DNA of 5,620 bases from an uncultured Mollicutes bacterium (GCA_947166335.1 CAMVDS010000032.1:1-5620), one strand, 5' to 3'. Positions 1 through 5,620 are shown, counted from the first letter of the stretch. A program made the numbers and translations. Notes: a model not told the origin generated them from the letters alone.

Positions 1-758
1 AACATTTCAACGAAATCAGAACCAGAAATAGAGAAGAATGGAACATTTGCTTCTCCAGCTACAGCCTTAGCAAGTAATGTTTTACCTGTACCAGGAGCAC
101 CATATAGTAGAATACCTTTTGGAATTCTTGCTCCTATTTCAACATATTTTCTTGGGTTCTTTAAGAAGTCTACAACTTCCTCTAATTCTTGTTTTTCTTC
201 ATCACAACCAGCTACATCTTTAAATGTGACTGTTTTATCTTTTGATAATCTTGCATTGGATTTAGCAAAATCAAATGCCTTATTATTTCCACCACCACTT
301 GCCATTGCTCTAAAAAGCAAGATGAATATTACTACTGTTGCTACAAGAGGAAGCAGATTAATAATGATATTCCATACGTTTGTATTACTTGCTTGTACAT
401 ATTCAAAAGTAATTGTAGAAGTAGAAGTTAGTAGTGGTTCAATCTTTTCTTCAAACTTTTCTTGTGACATATAGAAATAATAATTTGTTTTAGTTTTATT
501 TGAAGCATCTGTACTATTAGCATATAGTGAACCACTAATGTAATAATACATATAGTTGTTTCCTGTAGAAGGTTTTACATATACTGATTGAATCCTATCT
601 CTTGTAGTATCATCAGCTACTATTTGATAGAAATCCTGATATGTTATTTTTGTTTTCTTATTTCTATTTCCAAAGAATAATAATAGAATACCTACTAACA
701 CAGCAGCAACTATTAAATACATAAGAATGCTTGTAATAAGCGATTTTTTATTATTCAA
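1..758 (-). CDS. ftsH: ATP-dependent zinc metalloprotease FtsH, N-terminal part (C-terminus outside window)
   Basis: This is the first 252 codons of FtsH, the membrane-anchored AAA+ protease that extracts and degrades membrane and short-lived cytosolic proteins. Seen in translation: a short basic N-terminus (NNKKS), TM1 at about residues 7-29, a Tyr/Asn-rich extracytoplasmic domain at about 30-128, and TM2 at about 130-150 (W129 to R150). A Gly-rich linker ([19 protein letters not shown]) and the FtsH-type start of the AAA domain ([19 protein letters not shown] at 182-184) follow. Walker A is GAPGTGKT at 220-227, and the family block [12 protein letters not shown] lies at the cut. The window ends just before the pore loop, so Walker B, the second region of homology and the HEXXH zinc site cannot be seen. 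The start is TTG at 758: an in-frame TGA lies three codons upstream, and an AGGGGTGA ribosome site (765-772) sits 6 nt away. The first in-frame ATG (codon 13) would cut into TM1. The gene begins 2 nt after the hpt stop, so it is probably co-transcribed and translationally coupled. Confidence 0.96.
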   Translation of the reverse strand, partial: MNNKKSLITSILMYLIVAAVLVGILLLFFGNRNKKTKITYQDFYQIVADDTTRDRIQSVYVKPSTGNNYMYYYISGSLYANSTDASNKTKTNYYFYMSQEKFEEKIEPLLTSTSTITFEYVQASNTNVWNIIINLLPLVATVVIFILLFRAMASGGGNNKAFDFAKSNARLSKDKTVTFKDVAGCDEEKQELEEVVDFLKNPRKYVEIGARIPKGILLYGAPGTGKTLLAKAVAGEANVPFFSISGSDFVEM

Positions 759-760
759 GA

Positions 761-1309
761 TTAATCACCCCTCTTATATATTTCTTCCTTTAATACACCT
801 ATGAAAGGAAGATTTCTATATCTTTCATTATAATCTAGGCCAAATCCAACAACGAATTCATTTGGAATTTGATATCCTACATATTTTGGTTTAATATCTG
901 TAATACGTCTTTCAGGCTTATCAAGTAGAGTAACTATAACTATTGATTTAGCTCCTCTAACTGATAGTATTTCACTTATTGTTTTTAGTGTCTTACCAGT
1001 ATCAACGATATCTTCAACAATTACGATATCTCTATCTTTTACACTACAATTTAAGTCTTTCTTAATTTGGACATCACCGCTATCTGTTCCATGATAGCTT
1101 GATGCGACCATAAAGTCTATTTCTATTTGAATATCCATATGCATAATTAAGCTAGTCATAAAAGGAACACATCCTTTTAGTAAACCAATGACTAGAGGAG
1201 GTTGAGTACTATCTTTATAATCTTCGCTTAGTTGCTTTCCTAAAGTCTTACACATAGAATCTATTTGCTCTTCTGAGACTAGTATTTCTTTAATGTCATC
1301 AGTAATCAT
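761..1309 (-). CDS. hpt: Hypoxanthine (guanine) phosphoribosyltransferase
   Basis: A cytosolic purine-salvage enzyme that transfers the phosphoribosyl group of PRPP to hypoxanthine or guanine, giving IMP or GMP. At 182 aa it has the normal length of bacterial HPRTs. Motifs seen: LLKGCVPF (43-50), the PPi-binding loop region; the flexible-loop SSYHGT (70-75); the PRPP-binding signature [10 protein letters not shown] (98-107) with its acidic pair E99/D100; LLDKPERR (128-135), where K131 is the expected purine-contacting lysine; and [15 protein letters not shown], ending at about 167, with the conserved Asp D159 and the closing Arg/Asn-rich segment. The start ATG at 1309 overlaps the tilS stop as ATGA (4 nt), and its ribosome site GAGGTGA (1317-1323, spacing 7) lies within tilS. 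The order tilS-hpt-ftsH is conserved in Bacilli, and in B. subtilis HprT and TilS have been reported to interact and to stimulate ftsH transcription. Whether that happens here is inference. The family name is secure, but hypoxanthine versus guanine preference cannot be read from sequence. Confidence 0.97.
   Translation of the reverse strand: MITDDIKEILVSEEQIDSMCKTLGKQLSEDYKDSTQPPLVIGLLKGCVPFMTSLIMHMDIQIEIDFMVASSYHGTDSGDVQIKKDLNCSVKDRDIVIVEDIVDTGKTLKTISEILSVRGAKSIVIVTLLDKPERRITDIKPKYVGYQIPNEFVVGFGLDYNERYRNLPFIGVLKEEIYKRGD
765..772 (-). promoter_or_regulatory. Ribosome binding site of ftsH that decides its TTG start
   Basis: On the minus strand AGGGGTGA lies 6 nt before TTG at 758, inside the last codons of hpt. 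A GTG within this site opens a frame that stops after five codons, so it is not an alternative start. The site supports TTG initiation and coupling of ftsH to hpt translation. Confidence 0.7.
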
Positions 1310-2601
1310 TCTTTATTCACCTCATAAACTACATATATAGGATCAGTTACATCCTTAGGGCCTTTAATAATTCCAGGAATTCCTAAGATTTCATCGTCTT
1401 GACTTAGAACAATTGGAACATTGTTTCTAACGTTCATTGGAATCTTCATATCAATAAACAAATCCTTTATTTTTTTCTTGCCAAACTTAAATAGAAAATA
1501 GTCTCCATCACGTCTATTTCTTATTTTAAGAGGCAATACTAAAGTATTATAACATAATTTTAAGAATATTTCTTCATTATTTTTAATATTTCTTGTTAAT
1601 CTGACGATTGATCCATCAGGTAATGTAACGGATTCATCTAAATTAATCATGAATTCGTAATCTATAACATTCGTATTTCTTACGATAGAAGTCTTAGAAT
1701 AATTTTTCATAAAGACATAGTCTTTTGAAATATTTATGGAATCATTAGGATTACCAGACATAATCATTTGTTTTATTAGATTAATTTTATTATATGAACA
1801 AGATATTTGATTTTGTTCTAGAATGTATGAAATATAATCAAGCTTTACAGCATCATCATATGTTGCAAATTCTTCGTTATCAATTTCTCCTTTATTTTTG
1901 TTATAAAGTTTAACTGATTGCTTTCTAATAAAATCAAATGCTTGATACATTTGTTTAGAATATTTTAAAATATTTTGATAAATTGTTGGATTTTCTTCAA
2001 CTAGAATTGGCACTATATTATGACGATATCTATTTCTTGTGTATTTATCTTTTAAATTTGATCCATCCTCCATAAATGGAATATTATTATCTTTTTGATA
2101 AGCAATTATATCATTACGCGTAATACACAATAGAGGTCTAATAATATCAACGTGTCCATAATGGATAATTGGCTTTATTCCGCCATAACCATATAAATTG
2201 CTACCTCTAGATATACGCATTAAAATTGTTTCTAATAAATCATCTAGATGATGAGCGGTAGCTATCTTTGTTGCTTTATATTTTTTTGCTACTTCAAAGA
2301 AGAAGTCATATCTTAAGCTTCTTGCTTCATCTTGAAAATTCTTTCCTTCAATCTTTTCTAATACAGTTGATTCAAAAGGAATATTTTTCTTTTTTGCATA
2401 TTCTTTTACGAATAATAATTCGTCTTTAGATTCTTCTCTTACATTGTGATTAACATGAGCAATAACTAGATTATATCCTAAATCATAAAGCACGTTTAAA
2501 AGAACCATTGAGTCTATACCACCAGATACACCAACTACAATAGTTTCTCCTTTTACTATTAGGCTTTCGGATTTAATAAATTCTTTTACTGTATTAATCA
2601 T
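1306..2601 (-). CDS. tilS: tRNA(Ile)-lysidine synthetase TilS
   Basis: TilS joins lysine to C34 of the CAU-anticodon tRNA-Ile using ATP, so that the tRNA reads AUA and is charged with Ile. AUA codons are common in this AT-rich window, in line with TilS being essential. Seen: the N-type PP-loop SGGIDS (26-31), AHVNH (48-52), DEARSLRY (91-98), HHLDDLLET (117-125, the family's HHxDDxxET block), SRG followed by YGYGGI, RPLL, and EDGSN...RNRYRHNIVP (178-198), which is the tRNA/ATP-site signature. A middle helical domain follows, and then a C-terminal TilS domain from about residue 354 with FGKKKIKDLFID (373-384), PIVL and GIPGI. Length is 431 aa, close to E. coli (432). The ATG at 2601 has GTGGTGA (2608-2614) 6 nt upstream. 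It is the first gene of the leftward operon, diverges from maf, and its TGA stop overlaps the hpt start. Oddity: the HHxDDQAET block has L-L in place of the usual Q-A. Confidence 0.97.
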   Translation of the reverse strand: MINTVKEFIKSESLIVKGETIVVGVSGGIDSMVLLNVLYDLGYNLVIAHVNHNVREESKDELLFVKEYAKKKNIPFESTVLEKIEGKNFQDEARSLRYDFFFEVAKKYKATKIATAHHLDDLLETILMRISRGSNLYGYGGIKPIIHYGHVDIIRPLLCITRNDIIAYQKDNNIPFMEDGSNLKDKYTRNRYRHNIVPILVEENPTIYQNILKYSKQMYQAFDFIRKQSVKLYNKNKGEIDNEEFATYDDAVKLDYISYILEQNQISCSYNKINLIKQMIMSGNPNDSINISKDYVFMKNYSKTSIVRNTNVIDYEFMINLDESVTLPDGSIVRLTRNIKNNEEIFLKLCYNTLVLPLKIRNRRDGDYFLFKFGKKKIKDLFIDMKIPMNVRNNVPIVLSQDDEILGIPGIIKGPKDVTDPIYVVYEVNKE

Positions 2602-2617
2602 GTTTTTTCACCACTAA

Positions 2618-2646
2618 TTATTATATCATAAAATATGATATTATAA
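2618..2646. repeat. Interrupted palindrome in the tilS/maf divergent promoter region
   Basis: The core is ATATCATA-AAA-TATGATAT (2623-2641), a perfect 8-bp inverted repeat with a 3-nt spacer. One T/T mismatch further out, another four base pairs extend it to 2618-2646. It overlaps the minus-strand TATAAT of tilS (2620-2625) and ends four bases before a plus-strand TATAAT (2650-2655). It could be an operator shared by both genes. It could also be chance in very AT-rich DNA, since only one G/C pair is present per arm. Confidence 0.4.
2620..2625 (-). promoter_or_regulatory. Possible -10 element for tilS-hpt-ftsH
   Basis: The minus strand has a perfect TATAAT 19 bases upstream of the tilS ATG. 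No convincing -35 box stands at 16-18 nt (the best hexamer is TTTTAT-like), so the call rests on the -10 and on its position in a divergent gap with no other promoter candidate for this operon. The predicted RNA start would be close to the ribosome site, giving a very short leader. Confidence 0.3.
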
Positions 2647-2675
2647 AAATATAATGGAAAAATATTTTTTTGATG

Positions 2676-2681
2676 TATAAT
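2676..2681 (+). promoter_or_regulatory. Possible -10 element for maf
   Basis: A perfect TATAAT lies 17 nt before the maf ATG, and a second perfect TATAAT lies at 2650-2655. Neither has a recognisable -35 at normal spacing. Use of the nearer one would start the RNA at or in the GGTGA ribosome site (2688-2692), so the upstream copy is perhaps more workable. In DNA this AT-rich such hexamers also arise by chance. Confidence 0.25.
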
Positions 2682-2698
2682 TTATATGGTGATTAATT

Positions 2699-3256
2699 AT
2701 GAATATTATTTTAGCATCTAATTCACCTAGAAGAAAAGAAATATTAGAATTCCTAGGTTATAAATTTGATATTATACCATCTGATGTAGATGAAAAAATA
2801 GGTTTTACAGGTGAGAGATTAGCTTGTGAGCTAGCAAAAAGGAAAGCATTAAAAGTATATGAATATCATAAAGATAGCATAGTTATTGGTAGCGATACAA
2901 TTGTTTATTTTAACAACAAAGTTTATAACAAACCTAAGAGTGAAGAAGAATGTTATTTTATGCTTAAAAACTTATCTGGTAAAACACATGAAGTAATCAC
3001 AGGAGTATATATAGCATCTAAGTTAGAACATGTATCTTTCTTTGATAAGGCATATGTAACATTTAAAGAATTATCAGATGCTGATATTTATGAATATATA
3101 AGAACAGGTGAACCTTTTGATAAAGCAGGGGGATATGCTATTCAAGGAATAGGTAATAAATTAGTTGATAAATATGAAGGTGATATTTATACAATTATTG
3201 GCTTACCAAAAGATTTAGTAAACAGCCATTTAAAGCGATTATTAGGCTTATTATAG
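2699..3256 (+). CDS. maf: Maf-family nucleoside triphosphate pyrophosphatase (dTTP/UTP type)
   Basis: Maf enzymes hydrolyse NTPs or dNTPs to the monophosphate and PPi. They are thought to clear unwanted or modified nucleotides, and Maf overproduction blocks septation in B. subtilis. At 185 aa it has family length. Seen: the N-terminal signature ILASNSPRRKEIL (4-16, R11/R12), the GSDTIV block (64-69) with D66 as the expected catalytic base, NKPKSEEE (77-84), LSGKTHEVITGV (92-103), and FDKAGGYAIQG (120-130). The DKAG.Y.IQG form, with Q129, is that of the YhdE/dTTP-UTP subgroup, whereas YceF-type (m7GTP) enzymes have an acidic residue there, so the substrate call is inferred from this motif. The ATG at 2699 follows GGTGA (2688-2692) with 6 nt spacing. 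It is transcribed away from tilS and is followed by a terminator-like hairpin, so it is probably a single-gene unit. In many Bacilli maf instead sits near radC and mreB, and no such neighbours are visible here. Confidence 0.95.
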   Translation: MNIILASNSPRRKEILEFLGYKFDIIPSDVDEKIGFTGERLACELAKRKALKVYEYHKDSIVIGSDTIVYFNNKVYNKPKSEEECYFMLKNLSGKTHEVITGVYIASKLEHVSFFDKAYVTFKELSDADIYEYIRTGEPFDKAGGYAIQGIGNKLVDKYEGDIYTIIGLPKDLVNSHLKRLLGLL

Positions 3257-3310
3257 TATGTTTAAATAACAAAGAAGAACTAATTAATTATCATATATAA
3301 TGAAAAAAGT

Positions 3311-3337
3311 AATAAGCAAGTTTGATGCTTGTTTTTT
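3311..3337 (+). terminator. Rho-independent terminator after maf
   Basis: The arms are AATAAGCA (3311-3318) and TGCTTGTT (3326-3333), with a 7-nt loop and one T-G wobble, running into six Ts (3332-3337). A shifted alternative pairing (AAGCAAG with CTTGTTT) uses the same bases. The stem is weak in GC, but its position 55 nt after the maf stop and the U tract support termination. Confidence 0.65.
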
Positions 3338-3351
3338 ATTTTATAATTTCA

Positions 3352-3409
3352 TCTTATAAATAATATAAGAAATAATTTTTTAAAAATTATTCTTTTCTTA
3401 TTTAAGAAA
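3352..3409. repeat. Three successive inverted repeats upstream of the DUF1846-mscL unit
   Basis: Three perfect inverted repeats stand in a row. The first is TCTTATA-AATAA-TATAAGA (3352-3370). The second is AATAATTTTT-T-AAAAATTATT (3371-3391, 10-bp arms). The third is TTTCTTA-TT-TAAGAAA (3394-3409). The outer two share the half-site TCTTA/TAAGA. The third lies over the putative -35 of the following promoter. Together with the terminator they account for most of the 196-nt gap after maf, which holds no supported gene. They may be operators or an AT-rich structural element; chance is a real alternative. Confidence 0.5.
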
Positions 3410-3429
3410 TATTAAAGATGTTGTATAAT
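3401..3429 (+). promoter_or_regulatory. Probable promoter of the DUF1846-mscL unit
   Basis: A perfect -10 TATAAT lies at 3424-3429, 23 nt before the start codon. Exactly 17 nt upstream is a poor -35, TTTAAG (3401-3406, three of six matches to TTGACA), and the DNA further upstream is A/T-rich like an UP element. The predicted RNA start is near 3436, giving a leader of about 17 nt that just includes the GAGGTGG ribosome site (3442-3448). Confidence 0.45.
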
Positions 3430-3452
3430 ATTTATTGTTATGAGGTGGCGTT

Positions 3453-4934
3453 ATGAGGACTGCATTTGACGTAGAAAAATATTTAGAATTACAATCAAAA
3501 AATATATTAGATAGAGTTAATAAGTTTGATAACAAACTATATATCGAGTTTGGTGGAAAACTATTTGATGACTATCATGCATCTAGAGTTTTACCAGGGT
3601 TCTGTCCTGATAGTAAGCTTAGAATGCTTAAGACAATTAAAGATAAAGTTGAAATATGTATTGCTATTAACGCTAACGATATTCAAAATAATAAAGTAAG
3701 AGGAGATTTAGGAATAACTTATCCATCTGAAGTTTTAAGATTAATTGATGCATTTAGAGAAGCTGAATTATTTGTTGGCAGTGTAGTAATTACACAATAT
3801 AAATCATTCCCTAGCGTAGATCAATTCATCACAAAACTTAATAATCAAGGTATTAAAACATATTTACATTATGCTATTTCATCTTATCCTCATAATATAC
3901 CATTAATTCTATCTGATGATGGATTTGGAAAAAATGAATATATTGAAACTACTAAACCAATTGTAGTTGTAACTGCACCAGGACCTGGTTCAGGTAAGAT
4001 GGCAACATGTCTATCCCAACTATATCATGAACATAAAAGAGGAATTAATGCTGGTTATGCAAAATATGAAACATTCCCTATTTGGTCAATTCCACTAAAG
4101 CATCCTGTTAATTTAGCATATGAAGCTGCAACAGCTGATTTGAATGATGTTAATATGATTGACCCATTCCATTTAGAAGCTTATGGAACATTAGCTGTTA
4201 ATTATAATAGAGATGTAGAAGTATTTCCTGTATTAAAAACGATGTTTGAAGAAATATATGGTGAATCTCCATATAAATCACCTACAGATATGGGTGTTAA
4301 TATGGCAGGATTTGCAATTATAGATGATGAGGCAGCTTGTGAAGCTTCTAAGGCAGAAATAATAAGACGTTATCTAGATGCATTATGTGATTTTAGAAAT
4401 GGTAAAATTAAAGAAGAGTCAGTAGATAAAATTGCCTTACTTATGCGACAACTTGGTATTTCTGTAGATGATAGAAAGTGCGTAAAAGCAGCACTTGAAA
4501 AAGCTGAAACTACAGGAACACCTTCAATGGCTTTAGAATTTCCTGATGGAACAATTATAACATCTAGGACATCTGATTTACTTGGAGCAAGTGCTGCACT
4601 TATATTAAATGCACTAAAACATTTAGCAGGTATTAGAGATAAGATGTTATTATTATCAAAGAATATTATTAAACCTATTCAAGATTTAAAAATAAATCAA
4701 TTAGGAAATCATAATCCTAGATTACACTCAGATGAGGTATTAATTGCACTTGCAATATGTGCAACAACAAATACAACAGCTGAACTTGCCTTAAGTCAGC
4801 TTGATAAACTTAGAGGATGTGAAGTTCACTCAACAGTAATGTTGCCTAACGTGGATGTAAATGTCTTCAAAAAATTAGGTATTAATTTGACTTGCGAGCC
4901 AAATTTCTATGCAAAGAAACTTTATAGGAAATAG
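3453..4934 (+). CDS. UPF0371 / DUF1846 family protein of unknown function
   Basis: The protein is recognised as a full-length DUF1846 (UPF0371) member: 493 aa, close to the roughly 500 aa usual for the family. Family-like blocks are the N-terminus AFDVEKYLELQSKNILDRV (4-22), FGGKLFDDYHASRVLPGF (33-50), CIAINANDIQNNKVRGDLG (69-87), then ITYPSEVLRLIDAFR, VGSVVITQY (98-106), and a C-terminal HSTVMLPNVDVNVFKKLG (459-476) followed by INLTCEPNF. A Gly-rich APGPGSGKMAT segment (175-185) after a hydrophobic strand (IVVVT) looks like a nucleotide-binding P-loop but has Met where Walker A has Ser/Thr. No signal peptide or membrane segment is seen, so it is likely cytosolic. Biochemical function is unknown to me and none is assigned. 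The ATG at 3453 has GAGGTGG (3442-3448) 4 nt away; the ATG at 3440 is out of frame. mscL follows after 15 nt with no terminator between, so the two are probably co-transcribed. Confidence 0.92.
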   Translation: MRTAFDVEKYLELQSKNILDRVNKFDNKLYIEFGGKLFDDYHASRVLPGFCPDSKLRMLKTIKDKVEICIAINANDIQNNKVRGDLGITYPSEVLRLIDAFREAELFVGSVVITQYKSFPSVDQFITKLNNQGIKTYLHYAISSYPHNIPLILSDDGFGKNEYIETTKPIVVVTAPGPGSGKMATCLSQLYHEHKRGINAGYAKYETFPIWSIPLKHPVNLAYEAATADLNDVNMIDPFHLEAYGTLAVNYNRDVEVFPVLKTMFEEIYGESPYKSPTDMGVNMAGFAIIDDEAACEASKAEIIRRYLDALCDFRNGKIKEESVDKIALLMRQLGISVDDRKCVKAALEKAETTGTPSMALEFPDGTIITSRTSDLLGASAALILNALKHLAGIRDKMLLLSKNIIKPIQDLKINQLGNHNPRLHSDEVLIALAICATTNTTAELALSQLDKLRGCEVHSTVMLPNVDVNVFKKLGINLTCEPNFYAKKLYRK

Positions 4935-4941
4935 AAGGAGG
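4935..4941 (+). promoter_or_regulatory. Strong ribosome binding site of mscL
   Basis: AAGGAGG begins on the base after the TAG stop of the upstream gene and lies 8 nt before the mscL ATG. It is the closest match to the consensus in the window, which suggests that the channel protein is made at a higher rate than its operon partner. Confidence 0.8.
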
Positions 4942-4949
4942 AAAAAACT

Positions 4950-5537
4950 ATGGGATTCTTTAAAGATTTTAAAGCATTCATTTCTAGAGGAAACGTTCTA
5001 GATATGGCTGTTGGTGTAGTTATTGGTAATGCTTTTGGAGCAATCGTTACTGCACTTGTTAACATTTTACTAAGCGTATGCTTATGGGGTGTACCAGGGG
5101 GCTTAAAAGGATTAGTAACAGTTTTACCTGCTGCAAACAAAATGCAACAAGGTATGAATGCAAGAATTGGTCTAGGCCAAAAGTTTGCTGCTTCTGAACT
5201 ACAATCATTAGGTGAAGCTTTAGCTAAAGTCAACTATCCTTCATTATCTGAAGCTGATGGTGCTGCTTGGGTAAATGCAGTTGAAGGTGCTAAGGGTGCT
5301 ATCCTTGGAAAATATACACTTCATGGATCAACTTACACATACAATATGTCTGCAGTTATCGATTGGGGTGCATTCATCAATGCAATTATTAGTTTCTTAA
5401 TTATTGCTTTAGTATTATTCATTATTGTTAGAGCTGCTAATAAGGCTGCTGCAAAGAGAGCTGAATTTAAAGCTAAAATAGCTGCTAAAACTGCTCCAGC
5501 TGAAGAAGAAGCTCCTGCTGAAGAAGCTGCTGAATAA
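4950..5537 (+). CDS. mscL: Large-conductance mechanosensitive channel MscL with an enlarged extracellular loop
   Basis: MscL forms a homopentameric pore in the cytoplasmic membrane that opens under high membrane tension and releases solutes in hypo-osmotic shock. The first ~37 residues align without gaps to E. coli Msc[21 protein letters not shown] with R13, G14, N15, D18, A20, G22, V23, G26, F29 and G30 kept; the gate leucine L19 is Met and K31 is Ala. TM1 is about 16-44. TM2 is about 139-161 ([19 protein letters not shown]), where W139-G140 matches E. coli Y75-G76. The connecting loop is therefore about 94 residues against about 30, giving 195 aa in place of about 136. The tail (162-195) is Ala-rich, Lys-rich then Glu-rich ([13 protein letters not shown]), and lacks the LLxEIRDLL bundle helix of E. 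coli. It is the second gene after the DUF1846 gene. Frequent GCT and GGT codons and the strong ribosome site suggest good expression. Family assignment is firm from both TM segments; the loop has no recognised domain. Confidence 0.95.
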   Translation: MGFFKDFKAFISRGNVLDMAVGVVIGNAFGAIVTALVNILLSVCLWGVPGGLKGLVTVLPAANKMQQGMNARIGLGQKFAASELQSLGEALAKVNYPSLSEADGAAWVNAVEGAKGAILGKYTLHGSTYTYNMSAVIDWGAFINAIISFLIIALVLFIIVRAANKAAAKRAEFKAKIAAKTAPAEEEAPAEEAAE

Positions 5538-5580
5538 TCTTTTGAAGCAAAATAAAAAAGGCTTATTGCAGTGATATATT

Positions 5581-5620
5581 AAAAGTAGACAACCTTAAAA
5601 AAAAGGCGGTCTACTTTTTT
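5581..5620 (+). terminator. Rho-independent terminator after mscL
   Basis: A perfect 10-bp stem (AAAAGTAGAC at 5581-5590 with GTCTACTTTT at 5609-5618) is extended by an inner CCTT/AAGG stem (5593-5596 with 5603-5606) across an AA/CG internal loop, closed by a six-A loop. It ends in a T run (5615-5620) at the window edge. The A run at the 5' side gives a weaker U tract on the other strand, so it may work in both directions. Confidence 0.88.

Noticed and set aside
226..474. An 82-codon open frame on the plus strand
   Set aside because: It lies wholly antisense to ftsH, whose protein is unmistakable, and its translation has no family resemblance or ribosome site.
827..832. TATAAT on the minus strand inside the end of hpt, as a private ftsH promoter
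   Set aside because: The hexamer is part of the conserved LDYNER codons, so coding explains it, and no -35 sequence is found at suitable spacing.
3296..3301. TATAAT just before the maf terminator, as a possible small-RNA promoter
   Set aside because: There is no -35 box, and any RNA would begin at the hairpin and be only about 30 nt long.
3300..3359. A 19-codon ORF (MKKVISKFDACFLFYNFIL) in the maf-DUF1846 gap
   Set aside because: It has no ribosome site, its reading frame runs straight through the terminator hairpin, and such short AT-rich frames are expected by chance.
4922..5233. A 103-codon open frame on the minus strand
   Set aside because: It is the antisense shadow of mscL, where the plus frame has both conserved MscL membrane segments and a strong ribosome site.
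5551..5567. AATAA...TTATT hairpin between mscL and its terminator
   Set aside because: It has only five A-T pairs and is too weak to mean much beside the strong hairpin that follows.
1..5620. Possible alternative genetic code (TGA as Trp) given the Mollicutes-like base composition
   Set aside because: tilS ends with TGA in the ATGA overlap with hpt, Trp is TGG throughout (for example in mscL), and no gene needs TGA read-through.
1..5620. CRISPR array, transposon ends, tRNA or rRNA, riboswitch
   Set aside because: I read both strands for regularly spaced repeats, transposase motifs, cloverleaf or CCA ends and long structured leaders and saw none; the leaders here are too short for a known riboswitch.

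Overview
The window reads as a low-GC Gram-positive (Firmicutes/Bacilli-like) chromosome. The sequence is strongly AT-rich, Shine-Dalgarno sites are purine-rich, and the tilS-hpt-ftsH gene order is typical of Bacilli. TGA is used as a stop (tilS ends in TGA) while Trp is encoded by TGG, so the genome uses the standard bacterial code and not the Mycoplasma/Spiroplasma code. Extended-loop MscL proteins of this style, together with the base composition, make an uncultured gut Bacilli/Erysipelotrichia-type or Mollicutes-related host plausible, but this is inference.

Layout. The minus strand, read from 2601 down to 1, carries a tight operon: tilS (tRNA-Ile lysidine synthetase), hpt (hypoxanthine phosphoribosyltransferase, overlapping tilS by 4 nt) and ftsH (membrane AAA+ protease, TTG start 2 nt after the hpt stop, cut by the window edge just after its Walker A region). 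A 97-nt AT-rich divergent intergenic region containing an interrupted palindrome separates tilS from maf. The plus strand then carries maf (nucleotide pyrophosphatase), an apparent terminator, a region of three successive inverted repeats with a promoter-like site, and a two-gene unit: a UPF0371/DUF1846 protein of unknown function followed 15 nt later by mscL. A strong hairpin terminator closes the unit at the right edge.

How the genes work together. tilS, hpt and ftsH are housekeeping genes for decoding AUA codons, purine salvage and membrane protein quality control. maf is a housecleaning or cell-division-linked enzyme. The DUF1846-mscL pair is the least explained part. A conserved cytosolic protein of unknown function is co-transcribed with a mechanosensitive channel whose extracellular loop is about 64 residues longer than that of E. 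coli MscL. The repeat-rich leader in front of the pair suggests regulation. No mobile element, CRISPR array, tRNA or rRNA was seen, and I found no clear evidence of a wholly new multi-gene system.
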